NCBI RefSeq assembly: GCF_900163835.1
Contig: NZ_FUKR01000048.1
Location: forward strand, 16,651-80,650
Source: Mycetocola reblochoni REB411
GTDB lineage: Bacteria; Actinomycetota; Actinomycetes; Actinomycetales; Microbacteriaceae
Direction: 5' to 3'
DNA length: 64,000 bases
Position numbers and translations under genes: made by a program. Of the stretch, positions 43,613 through 51,756 are shown piece after piece. The notes beneath the pieces were generated by a model. That model had not been told where the DNA came from, ran no database searches, and was given only the letters and a program-made list of their open reading frames with translations. How positions within the stretch are numbered: position 1 is the stretch's first letter; every line of letters starts with the position of its first letter.

Positions 43613-45778
43613 ATGAACGAGCACCCCGCCCCGACCGTCGACGATCAGGAGGGCGGGCTCCGCGCCGAGGCGCTCGCGGTGCTGCGTGAGCTGACGGCCA
43701 CGGGGAGCGCCGGCTTCCACCCCGGCCAGTTCGAGGCGATCGAGGCGCTCGTCGCCCGTCGCGAGCGTGCGCTCGTGGTCCAGCGCACCGGATGGGGCAA
43801 GTCGGCGGTGTACTTCGTCGCCACGCGCCTGCTGCGGAGCAGGGGCGCCGGTCCGACGCTGCTCATCTCGCCGCTGCTCGCTCTCATGCGCGACCAGGTC
43901 CAGGCGGCGGCGCGGGCCGGTGTGCGGGCCGCCGCCATCAACTCGGCGACGGCGCACGAGTGGGCCGACATCAGCGCCCAGCTGGCCGCCGACGAGGTCG
44001 ACGTGCTGCTCGTCTCGCCGGAACGGCTCAACAACCCGCGATTCCGCGACGAGCAGCTGCCCGAGCTGGTCGCGCGCATGGGCATGCTCGTCGTCGACGA
44101 GGCGCACTGCATCTCCGACTGGGGCCACGACTTCCGCCCGGACTACCGGCGCATCCGTGAGCTCATCGAGCGGCTCCCCTCCGGCGTCCCCGTCCTCGCG
44201 ACGACCGCGACGGCGAACGGCCGTGTCGTCGACGACGTCGCCGAGCAGCTCTCCGGCGGGGGAGCGGTGACGACGATCCGCGGCTCGCTGGCCCGCGACT
44301 CGCTGCGGCTCGGCGTGCTCACCCTGCCGGATGCCGAGCGCCGCCTCGGCTGGCTCGTCCAGCACATCGGCTCGCTGGGGGGAAGCGGCATCATCTACAC
44401 CCTGACCGTGTCGGCGGCGGAGGACACGGCGGCGGCGCTGCGCGCGGCCGGTCACCACGTCGAGGCCTACACGGGACGCACCGACCCGGATGACCGGGTG
44501 CGCCTCGAGGACGAGCTCAAGCAGAACAGGGTGCGGGCGCTCGTGGCGACGAGTGCGCTCGGCATGGGCTTCGACAAGCCGGACCTCGGCTTCGTGATCC
44601 ACCTGGGGTCGCCCTCCTCTCCCGTGTCGTACTACCAGCAGGTGGGCCGTGCGGGCAGGGGCGGCGGCACCGCCGACGTGCTGCTGCTGCCCGGGCGGGA
44701 GGACCCCGAGATCTGGCACTACTTCGCCACGGCCTCGATGCCGGACGAGCAGCGCACCACGCGCGTGCTCGACGCCCTCGGCGACGAGCCGCTGTCCGTG
44801 GTGGCACTCGAGTCGCGCTCCTCGCTGAAGCGCAGCGCGCTGACGATGCTGCTCAAGGTGCTCGACGTCGAGGGCGCGGTCGACCGGGTCGGCTCCGGCT
44901 GGGTCCGCACGGATCGGCCGTGGAGCTACGACGCCGAGCGCTACGGACGCATCGCCAGGGAGCGCGTCGCCGAGCAGGAGGCGATGCTGGAGTACCAGCG
45001 CGGGACGATGTGCCGCATGGAGTTCTTGCAGCGCCAGCTCGACGACCCCACCGCCGCGGCGTGCGGGCGCTGCGACGTCTGCGCCGGGGCCTGGTACCCC
45101 CGCGAGGTGAGCGCCGAGGCCGACGGGGCCGCCCGGTCGAGCCTCGACAGGGTCGGCGTCGAGATCGCTCCGCGCGCCCAGTGGGCGAACGGCGTCGACC
45201 GGCTCGGCGTCCGCGACGAGTCGGGTGCGCCGCTCGGCAGCCGCATCGCCGAGGGCGAGCGGGCGGAGCCGGGCAGGGCGCTGGCCAGGCTCACCGACCT
45301 GGGCTGGGGAGGCCCGCTGCGGGAGCTGTTCGCGGCCGACGCCGCCGACGGCCCGGTGCCGCCGCGGATCGCCCAGGCCTGCGTTCGCGTCCTCGCCGAG
45401 TGGGACTGGTCGCGGCGGCCGGCGGCCGTGGTCTCGGTCCCCTCGCTGCGTCGGCCCCTGCTCGTGCGGTCGCTCGCCGAGCAGCTCGCCGGCATCGGCC
45501 GGCTGCCCGTCCTCGGCGAGCTCGACCGGAGCGGTGCCCCCGGCGTCGAGCCGGGCGGCAATAGCGTCTTCCGGCTGGCGGCCGTGTGGGGCACACTGCG
45601 GGTCGGGCGGGAGCTCGCCGCCCGGCTGGAGGCCCTGGCGGCGGAGCAGCCGGGCGCTCCGGTGCTGCTCGTCGACGACCTGGTCGACAGCAGGTGGACG
45701 ATGACCGTCGCCGCGCGGGAGCTGCGCCGCGCGGGGGCCGCGGGGGTCCTGCCCTTCGCGCTCGCCGCTCAGGGCTAG
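43613..45778 (+). CDS. RecQ-like helicase fused to a phosphoribosyltransferase domain
   Basis: A 721-residue protein. The RecQ part has Walker A TGWGKS (59-64, GWGKS instead of the usual GGGKS), the DEAH box DEAHCISDWGHDF (from 162), the helicase C motif QQVGRAGRGGG and a zinc-cluster-like CGRCDVC. The C-terminal ~200 residues hold a PRTase-type motif VLLVDDLVDSRWTMT (Asp688, Asp689), as in ComF and other phosphoribosyltransferases. Actinobacterial RecQ-PRTase fusions are known, but what the PRTase does is not. A link between DNA repair and nucleotide or PRPP sensing is a guess. Confidence 0.9.
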   Translation: MNEHPAPTVDDQEGGLRAEALAVLRELTATGSAGFHPGQFEAIEALVARRERALVVQRTGWGKSAVYFVATRLLRSRGAGPTLLISPLLALMRDQVQAAARAGVRAAAINSATAHEWADISAQLAADEVDVLLVSPERLNNPRFRDEQLPELVARMGMLVVDEAHCISDWGHDFRPDYRRIRELIERLPSGVPVLATTATANGRVVDDVAEQLSGGGAVTTIRGSLARDSLRLGVLTLPDAERRLGWLVQHIGSLGGSGIIYTLTVSAAEDTAAALRAAGHHVEAYTGRTDPDDRVRLEDELKQNRVRALVATSALGMGFDKPDLGFVIHLGSPSSPVSYYQQVGRAGRGGGTADVLLLPGREDPEIWHYFATASMPDEQRTTRVLDALGDEPLSVVALESRSSLKRSALTMLLKVLDVEGAVDRVGSGWVRTDRPWSYDAERYGRIARERVAEQEAMLEYQRGTMCRMEFLQRQLDDPTAAACGRCDVCAGAWYPREVSAEADGAARSSLDRVGVEIAPRAQWANGVDRLGVRDESGAPLGSRIAEGERAEPGRALARLTDLGWGGPLRELFAADAADGPVPPRIAQACVRVLAEWDWSRRPAAVVSVPSLRRPLLVRSLAEQLAGIGRLPVLGELDRSGAPGVEPGGNSVFRLAAVWGTLRVGRELAARLEALAAEQPGAPVLLVDDLVDSRWTMTVAARELRRAGAAGVLPFALAAQG

Positions 45779-45862
45779 GGACTGTTGGACATGTCATTGC
45801 TGACGCTGCCTGCGCCTCAGGCTCGTGACTCCCAAACACCGGGTGTGGATTTCAGCGACCGC

Positions 45863-45893
45863 TTGACTCTGTCGTGACGTCAACCGACAGTGT
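45863..45893 (+). promoter_or_regulatory. MerR-type promoter with 19-bp spacer and inverted repeat
   Basis: TTGACT (45863-45868), a 19-base spacer, then the -10-like CAGTGT (45888-45893). CTGTCG-N10-CGACAG is placed inside this interval (45869-45890). Over-long spacers with a dyad between -35 and -10 are the mark of MerR-activated promoters. The downstream MerR/TipAS gene probably acts here. The ATG at 45901 follows the -10 by 7 bases, so the transcript may be leaderless. Confidence 0.7.
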
Positions 45894-45900
45894 GATGTTC

Positions 45901-46395
45901 ATGACTGAGAACGACGGGCCGGCGATTGACCGATCGATCTATGTGATGCCGATGTTCGTGAACGTCGTGGTCAGTGACCTCCCGGCGTCGGAGGCACTCT
46001 ACGCCGCGGCAGGGTTCGTCACTCTTGCGACCATCCCGGGGCCGAGCGGTGTGCCGTCGCTCGTGCATCTGCGTAGGGAAAGGCATCAGGACATCCTCAT
46101 GACGCAGGGCGTCGCGGTGCGCGGATCCGTTTCCGCATCGTTTGCGGCGGGCAACGTCGACCTCGGGGACGTCGCTGATCGCCTCCGGTCGGCGGGCGCG
46201 GAGGTTGCGGGGCCGACGGACACTCCGTGGTTCACGAGCGATGTCACGTTCACGGACACGGATGGGAACACGGTCACTCTGACCGCTCCTCGTGTCGCGG
46301 ATGACGCTGCTGCGCGGGCCTGGGCGAGCGATCAGATCACGGGTCACTTCGAGCTGCCCGAGGGAACAGCCGCCCCAACGTGCAACGAGGACTGA
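45901..46395 (+). CDS. VOC-family (glyoxalase/bleomycin-resistance fold) protein
   Basis: A 164-residue protein with the paired beta-alpha-beta-beta-beta modules of the VOC superfamily (MPMFVNVVVSDLPASEALYA, VTFTDTDGNTVTLT). The C-terminus has an unusual acidic tail (ELPEGTAAPTCNED). VOC proteins bind metals or sequester drugs; the conserved metal ligands are incomplete, so sequestering of a ligand is as likely as catalysis. It is followed 10 bases on by a MerR/TipAS regulator, so the pair looks like a drug-induced protection unit. GC is lower than its flanks. Confidence 0.87.
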   Translation: MTENDGPAIDRSIYVMPMFVNVVVSDLPASEALYAAAGFVTLATIPGPSGVPSLVHLRRERHQDILMTQGVAVRGSVSASFAAGNVDLGDVADRLRSAGAEVAGPTDTPWFTSDVTFTDTDGNTVTLTAPRVADDAAARAWASDQITGHFELPEGTAAPTCNED

Positions 46396-46405
46396 GGAAC
46401 GCGCC

Positions 46406-47155
46406 GTGACCGAGTGGCCGATCAGAGACCTTGCGAAGGCGACAGGGCTCACCAGCCGAACGCTCCGGCACTACGAGCAGATTGGCCTTCTCCTCCCCTC
46501 GCGGGTCGCGAGCAACGGATACCGCTTCTACGGGGACGCGGAGATCTCGCGGCTCTACCGAATACTGTCGCTGCGCGCGCTCGACCTCCCTCTCGCAACC
46601 ATTCACGGTGCGCTCGATGAGAAGACCTCTCTCGCTGACGCGATCGAAACACATCTCGGGCTGCTTGAGGATCGTCGAGACCGAACCATCGAACAGATCA
46701 CCCTCGTCCGGAACACCCTCGACGCGGTGAAGGAGGGCAGTTCCCTGTCTATCGAGGACGTCTTCGCAGGCACCGACCAGAGTCAGTTCGAGTCCGAAGT
46801 ACGCGCCCGCTGGGGTGACGAAGCGTGGGAACGCAGCACTGTGCGCCTCGCCGGCATGACTGACGAACAACGCGAATCCGACAGCCAGAGGAGCCGCGAC
46901 GTCAACGCAGCGTTGCGGGCCGCGGCCGAGGACGGCGAGGACCCACGAAGCTCGCGATTCCAACGATTGGTCGCGGACCATCATCAGTGGGTTGCCGAGT
47001 TTTGGGGAGGCAGAGAACCCGACCGTGAGGGGTATACGGGTCTCTCCGAGTTGTACGTGGCCGATCCCCGGTTCGCGGCGAACTACGGCGGCGAGAACAA
47101 CGCCGAGGTCGTTCGAGAGGCAATGCAGGTCTGGGTGAGAGCCAATCTCGAATGA
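46406..47155 (+). CDS. MerR-family regulator with TipAS drug-sensing domain
   Basis: A 249-residue activator. The N-terminal winged helix-turn-helix has IRDLAKATGLTSRTLRHYEQ, followed by a coiled coil (LEDRRDRTIEQITLVRNTL). The C-terminal ~110 residues match the TipAS antibiotic-recognition domain (WGDEAWERST, ADHHQWVAEFWGG). GAGGAA precedes the GTG. It is co-transcribed with the VOC gene under a promoter of MerR type. TipAL homologues respond to thiopeptides and related compounds, so a drug signal is likely. Confidence 0.92.
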   Translation: MTEWPIRDLAKATGLTSRTLRHYEQIGLLLPSRVASNGYRFYGDAEISRLYRILSLRALDLPLATIHGALDEKTSLADAIETHLGLLEDRRDRTIEQITLVRNTLDAVKEGSSLSIEDVFAGTDQSQFESEVRARWGDEAWERSTVRLAGMTDEQRESDSQRSRDVNAALRAAAEDGEDPRSSRFQRLVADHHQWVAEFWGGREPDREGYTGLSELYVADPRFAANYGGENNAEVVREAMQVWVRANLE

Positions 47156-47237
47156 CAGATGGGTGGTGTTTCACCGAAGCAGTCCGGTCAACTACCCCGT
47201 CCCGCGGGCGGCCGGACACGGCGGGCGTGACGGACCG

Positions 47238-48842
47238 TCAGGCGATCACGAGGATCGCGTCCGCCATGAGCTCGCGCACACGGGGCAGCAGCGAGCCCTC
47301 GAGCGCTGCCGCGTCGGCGTCGAGCAGCTCGGCGAGCGCGTCCACGATCACGCCGACCGCGAGCTCGCCGTCGCAGGCGCCGACGAACGCGGCCAGTCCG
47401 GTGTCCAGCGGCACCGCGCGGCCGAAGCCGGCGCCCTGGCGGAGCGCCATGACGGTGGGGTCCTCCGCGCCGGGCCAGTAGTGGCGCTCCTCCGTCACGT
47501 CGGGGGCGACGCGGAGCCGGGTGGCACGGAGGGCGTCGTCGTCGAGCGTGTTCTGCGCGTCCCAGCCGGCGAGCGCGTCGGACAGGTGCGACCCGAGGCC
47601 GGCGGGCACGCTCGTCAGCGCGGTGTGCAGCCGCTCGGTCCGGCGCAGGGGGACCCGTCGGTTCGGCCCGTCGTCGCTCGGCCGGCGCAGCAGCACGTAG
47701 CCCAGGCCGATCCGGCGCACGCCCCTGCGCTCGAAGTCGTCGAGCCACGCGTCGTAGAGGCCGTCGAACGCGCGGGTGCCCTCGTGCGTGCCGCCGTCCC
47801 TGATCCAGGTCTCGGCGTACTCGGCCGGGTCCTGCAGCTCCCGTTCGATGACCCAGTGCTCCACCCCGACCGCCCAGGACGCGAGACGGTCCATGCCGGC
47901 CTCCGCCGCGGTGTACTCCCAGTTGCCGAGCATCTGCAGCATGCCGCCCGGCGCCAGGTGCTCGACCGCGCCGCGCACGACCAGCTCGACGATCCCGTCG
48001 CCGACGAGGCCGCCGTCCCGGTACTCGTACGCGGGGACGTCGGCCGTCCGCGGGGTGATCACGAACGGCGGGTTGGTGACGATCAGGTCGAAGCGCTCGC
48101 CGGCGACCGGCTCGTACATGCTGCCATGCCGGAACTCGATGCCGTCGATGCCGTTGAGGGCGGCGTTGAACCGCGCGAAGCGGAGCGCCCGCTCGGAGAT
48201 GTCCGTCGCGACGACCACGTCGGCCAGGCGCGAGGCGTGCATGGCCTGCACACCGCAGCCGGTGCCGATGTCGAGCGCCCTGCCGACGGGGCGGGGGAGC
48301 ATGAGGCCGATGAGCGTCGTCGTCGCGCCGCCGATCCCGAGCACGTGGTCCTCGTCGAGCGCCCGGCCGAGCACCATCTCGCCGAGGTCGGAGGCGATCC
48401 ACCAGCTTCCGGCGCCCCTGGCGTCGATGAAGCTGTACGGCCGCAGGTCGATGAGCGCGCGCACGCCGTCACGCAGGTCCACGTCGCCATCGCCGGGCGA
48501 ATCGGTGCCGAGTTGAGCACTGCCGAGTTGAGCGCTGCCGAGGAGGCCCGAGCGCTCCAGCGCGTCCAGCCCGCTCGCGGGGAACGCCGCCTCTGCCGCC
48601 TCCCGCGCCACCGTCTCGCCCAGCACGAAGAGCCGGGCGAGCGTGACCAGCGGCGTCGACGGAGCACCGCGCAGGCGACGAACGGCGGAGAGCCGCTGCG
48701 AGCGGTGCAGGGCGGCCTCCGCCTCCTCGCCCCAGAGCTCGGCCACCGCGGGGACGGTGTACCCGGCCCGGTCGAGGTCGTGGCGGATGCGGTCGATGAG
48801 CTCTGCGGGAACGGTCGTGTGCACCCGACCATTCAACTGCAT
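47238..48842 (-). CDS. Class I SAM-dependent methyltransferase with NPPF motif
   Basis: A 534-residue protein. The N-terminal ~170 residues carry a winged-helix-like region (RAGYTVPAVAELWGEEAEAA). The methyltransferase core has LDIGTGCGVQAMHAS (SAM binding) and NPPF in DLIVTNPPFVITP, as in adenine- or glutamine-modifying enzymes of the HemK/RlmG type. A C-terminal domain of about 200 residues follows. This is a conserved actinobacterial family without assigned substrate. The first third contains the in-frame repeat GSAQLGSAQLG, made by a 15-bp duplication. Confidence 0.85.
   Translation of the reverse strand: MQLNGRVHTTVPAELIDRIRHDLDRAGYTVPAVAELWGEEAEAALHRSQRLSAVRRLRGAPSTPLVTLARLFVLGETVAREAAEAAFPASGLDALERSGLLGSAQLGSAQLGTDSPGDGDVDLRDGVRALIDLRPYSFIDARGAGSWWIASDLGEMVLGRALDEDHVLGIGGATTTLIGLMLPRPVGRALDIGTGCGVQAMHASRLADVVVATDISERALRFARFNAALNGIDGIEFRHGSMYEPVAGERFDLIVTNPPFVITPRTADVPAYEYRDGGLVGDGIVELVVRGAVEHLAPGGMLQMLGNWEYTAAEAGMDRLASWAVGVEHWVIERELQDPAEYAETWIRDGGTHEGTRAFDGLYDAWLDDFERRGVRRIGLGYVLLRRPSDDGPNRRVPLRRTERLHTALTSVPAGLGSHLSDALAGWDAQNTLDDDALRATRLRVAPDVTEERHYWPGAEDPTVMALRQGAGFGRAVPLDTGLAAFVGACDGELAVGVIVDALAELLDADAAALEGSLLPRVRELMADAILVIA
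48506..48535 (-). repeat. Tandem 15-bp duplication within the methyltransferase gene
   Basis: TGCCGAGTTGAGCAC then TGCCGAGTTGAGCGC on the plus strand (one difference), followed by the start of a third copy. It encodes a repeated SAQLG. Confidence 0.8.
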
Positions 48843-48895
48843 GGCCGTATCGGCGACGGGCCGACCCCGGCCTCGCCAGCCCCCGCGACGTGACG

Positions 48896-48901
48896 TACCC
48901 T
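48896..48901 (+). promoter_or_regulatory. Leaderless -10 TACCCT
   Basis: TACCCT, 6 bases, then the ATG of the small gene at 48908. Confidence 0.55.
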
Positions 48902-48907
48902 GGGGTG

Positions 48908-49258
48908 ATGCCGCAGATCCGGACCCTGTCAGCCCGTAGGGCCGACGCACGCCTGGAGCTCTCGGCCATCGTCGAGCACCGCGCCCGCGACGGCGAGGAC
49001 CCGGCGGAGTTCCTTCCCGAGCTGCCCGGCATCGACGAGATCGTCGTCAGGGCGCTCGTCGACGAGCAGCTGCACTCCCGCGGCCTCGCGGCCGAGTTCG
49101 CCCTGGCGCGTCTGGCCGCCGCCTCGCACATCGAGGACGCGGAGGAGCACCGCGCCACCGTCGACCGGATCGAGCTGTCGGTTCTGCGTGACATCGCCGA
49201 GCTGCACCCCGACCTGACGCGAGCGGTCTGGTCGATGATCGGCCGCATCGGTCTCTGA
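48908..49258 (+). CDS. Small helical protein of unknown function
   Basis: A 116-residue all-helical protein, acidic, with no cysteine or membrane segment. The stretch LSARRADARLELSAIVEHRA and the central EEHRATVDRIELSVLRDI suggest a compact three- to four-helix bundle. No family recognised. The ATG is placed by the leaderless promoter. It diverges from the methyltransferase gene, sharing a 65-base region. Confidence 0.65.
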   Translation: MPQIRTLSARRADARLELSAIVEHRARDGEDPAEFLPELPGIDEIVVRALVDEQLHSRGLAAEFALARLAAASHIEDAEEHRATVDRIELSVLRDIAELHPDLTRAVWSMIGRIGL

Positions 49259-49383
49259 GCCCTCCGCCGACGAGGCGCACGGCCGCACCGTCTGCGGCCC
49301 GCCGAGCCGGAGGCGAGCGCCGCGGACGGACAGGGATCGCAGCCACTCCGGCCGGGACGGGGTCCTGTCACAGCGATGAGCCA

Positions 49384-49389
49384 TACAAT
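49384..49389 (+). promoter_or_regulatory. -10 hexamer TACAAT of the DUF6049-murJ unit
   Basis: TACAAT, near-consensus, 36 bases before the ATG at 49426. Confidence 0.5.
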
Positions 49390-49425
49390 CGGGGGACGCC
49401 GGTCCGAGCCCGGCCTCCCACCCCT

Positions 49426-51756
49426 ATGACTGATCACCGTTCCCCTGGCTTCGCGCGGACCGCTGCGGCGGCAGCGCTCTCGCTGGTGACGCTGCTCGGC
49501 GCCGGAACGGCCGCGCTGCCGGCTGCCGCGGCGCCGGCCACGGGTGCCCTGTCCGCGACCAGGAGTGCCGGGACGTCGGTCGAGGTGACCGCCGTCCCCG
49601 CCGACCGGGGCGTCGTCGGGCCGGACGAGGCGGTCCCCGTCCGCATCACCGTCGAGAACACCGGGACGACGACCGTCCCCGCGGGCACGGTGTCACTCAG
49701 CTACAGCTCGCGCCAGCTGCAGGACCGCGCGCAGCTGGACGACTGGCTCACCGGCGCGGACGAGTCGTCCACCCCGAAGTGGCTCGGCCAGACCACCGCC
49801 GAGGAGCTGCGCCCGGGGGAGCGGGAGACGATCACGACGGTCTCCATCGACCCGGAGGCGCTGCAGCTGGCCCAGACGCTCCCCGCAGCGGGAAGCTACC
49901 GGATGACCGTGCACTACGCGGCAGACGACGTCTCCGTCTTCGAGCGCTCCAGCTTCGTCTGGCGCCCAGACGAGGACGCCGCGCAACCGGAGCAGCGCGT
50001 CGTCGTCGCCGCCCCCGTCACCGTCCCCGCGGACGGAGTGGGCACGATCCCCGCCGACGACCTCGCACGATACACCGCGGTGAACGGCACGCTGAGCCGA
50101 CAGCTGGACGCCCTCGAGAACAGGGATGTGGCGATCGGCATCGACCCGCGCATCATCGTCTCTATCCGCGTGCTCGGCAGCACGGCGCCCGACGCGGCGG
50201 TCGACTGGCTCGAGCGCCTCGCCGACATCGACAACGAGGTGTTCCCCCTGCAGTACGGGGACGCCGACGCCGCCCTGACCGTCGCCGCGGCGGCCGAGAA
50301 CGGCAGCGCCCTGGAGTCGCTCCCTGAGCCGGGCTCCTTCGAGTACGCGATCGACCCGGCCAACTTCGTCGACGCCGACCCCGGCCTCATCCCCACCCTC
50401 GACCCCAGCCCCGCAGGGCGGGCGGCGGGGGAGTCCTCCGCCACGCCGAGCGCAACGCCGAGCGAGGAGCCGGCCCCCGAGCCGGACGCCGAGGACCTGC
50501 CCAGCCGCGAGCAGCTGCTCGACTGGGACTACGCGACGAGCTCCGTGGTCTGGCCGAGCTCCGGCACGGTGACGGCGTCGGGGCTGTCCGTGTTCTCCGG
50601 ACCCGAGGGCGACGTCGACACGATCGTGTCCTCGGCCCAGATCTCCCCCGCCGAGGGCGCGTCGGCGTCGGCCGCCGCCCGGGTCGGCGACGCCGGGACG
50701 CTGGTGTCGGACGCGGCGCTGTCCGCTCACCTCATGGCCGCCGCCGCGGCGCCCAGCGCCCAGGCGAGGGACGAGGCGGTCAACGAGCTTTCCCAGGTGC
50801 TCGGCGTCATCGCCTCCGCGCCGGCCGACCCCTCCGCGGAACCGGCACCCCTCCTGCTCACGGCGGAGCGCTCCTGGGTCGACAACACGAGCGCCTTCGG
50901 CGACGCGGTCGACGAGCTCGCCGGCACCGACGGCGTGACCCTCGAGGGCATCACCTCCCTCGCCGAGGACGAGCGGGCCGCGGCCACGCTGACCGAGGGC
51001 TCGTTCGATGCGGACGTGGTCGCTCCGGCGGCGGAGCTCCTGGCCGGCCAGGACCGGCTCACCGCCTTCTCCAGCGCGCTCGACCCCGCCGACGCCGACG
51101 AGATGCTCGGCCGCGAACGCGCCCAGCTGCTCGCACTGCTCGCCGACGGCTGGCGCGACGACCCCGAGGGCTGGGCCGCGGCGGTTGCGGCGCACGAGAC
51201 CCAGACGAAGGACACCCTCGGCGCGGTCACACTCGTCACGGTGAGCCAGATCAACGTCATCTCCGGTCAGGCGTCCCTGCCGTTCACCGTGCGCAACGAC
51301 CTCGCCTACCCGGTGACCATCACCCTCAGTGCGACGCCGGACAACCCCCGGCTCACGGTCGACCCGGAGACGACGACGACGATCGCGGCGGGAGCGCACA
51401 GCTCGCTGCCCCTGGGCGTGAAGGCACGGCTCGGAAACGGCGACGTGGTCCTCTCCGTCCAGCTGTCGACCGAGTCGGGCGTCGCGGTCGGCGAGCCGAC
51501 GGAGGTCATGTTGAACGTCCGCGCGGACTGGGAGGGGATCGGTATCCTCGTCCTCGGCTCGCTCGTCGGTCTGCTGTTCGTCGGCGGGCTGATCCGCACG
51601 GTGCGCCGCCGTCGTGCGGCGCGGCCCGTCGCCGCCGCGGCGCAGGCCCCCGGGGACGACGCCAGCACGGACGAGACCACAATCAGCACCGGCACCGGCA
51701 CCGGCACCGACGAGACCAGCACCGACAGCACCCCCGGAGAGACCCCACGTGGCTAA
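49426..51756 (+). CDS. DUF6049 family membrane-anchored extracytoplasmic protein
   Basis: A 776-residue protein with an N-terminal signal (RTAAAAALSLVTLLGAGTAA), a large extracytoplasmic part and one C-terminal helix (GIGILVLGSLVGLLFVGGLI) followed by a basic/acidic cytoplasmic tail. The middle includes a Ser/Pro/Glu-rich linker. The final extracellular domain is immunoglobulin-like (LAYPVTITLSATPDNPRLTV). Directly before murJ this is the place of Rv3909 in mycobacteria, so a role with the lipid II flippase in cell-wall synthesis is likely. Its stop overlaps the murJ start by 8 bases. Confidence 0.88.
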   Translation: MTDHRSPGFARTAAAAALSLVTLLGAGTAALPAAAAPATGALSATRSAGTSVEVTAVPADRGVVGPDEAVPVRITVENTGTTTVPAGTVSLSYSSRQLQDRAQLDDWLTGADESSTPKWLGQTTAEELRPGERETITTVSIDPEALQLAQTLPAAGSYRMTVHYAADDVSVFERSSFVWRPDEDAAQPEQRVVVAAPVTVPADGVGTIPADDLARYTAVNGTLSRQLDALENRDVAIGIDPRIIVSIRVLGSTAPDAAVDWLERLADIDNEVFPLQYGDADAALTVAAAAENGSALESLPEPGSFEYAIDPANFVDADPGLIPTLDPSPAGRAAGESSATPSATPSEEPAPEPDAEDLPSREQLLDWDYATSSVVWPSSGTVTASGLSVFSGPEGDVDTIVSSAQISPAEGASASAAARVGDAGTLVSDAALSAHLMAAAAAPSAQARDEAVNELSQVLGVIASAPADPSAEPAPLLLTAERSWVDNTSAFGDAVDELAGTDGVTLEGITSLAEDERAAATLTEGSFDADVVAPAAELLAGQDRLTAFSSALDPADADEMLGRERAQLLALLADGWRDDPEGWAAAVAAHETQTKDTLGAVTLVTVSQINVISGQASLPFTVRNDLAYPVTITLSATPDNPRLTVDPETTTTIAAGAHSSLPLGVKARLGNGDVVLSVQLSTESGVAVGEPTEVMLNVRADWEGIGILVLGSLVGLLFVGGLIRTVRRRRAARPVAAAAQAPGDDASTDETTISTGTGTGTDETSTDSTPGETPRG

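Noticed and set aside
45779..45862. Possible insertion-sequence end before the VOC gene
   Set aside because: The stretch has a different look (ACATGTC, short dyads) and precedes a lower-GC pair, but there is no transposase, no matched inverted repeat and no target duplication that I can see.
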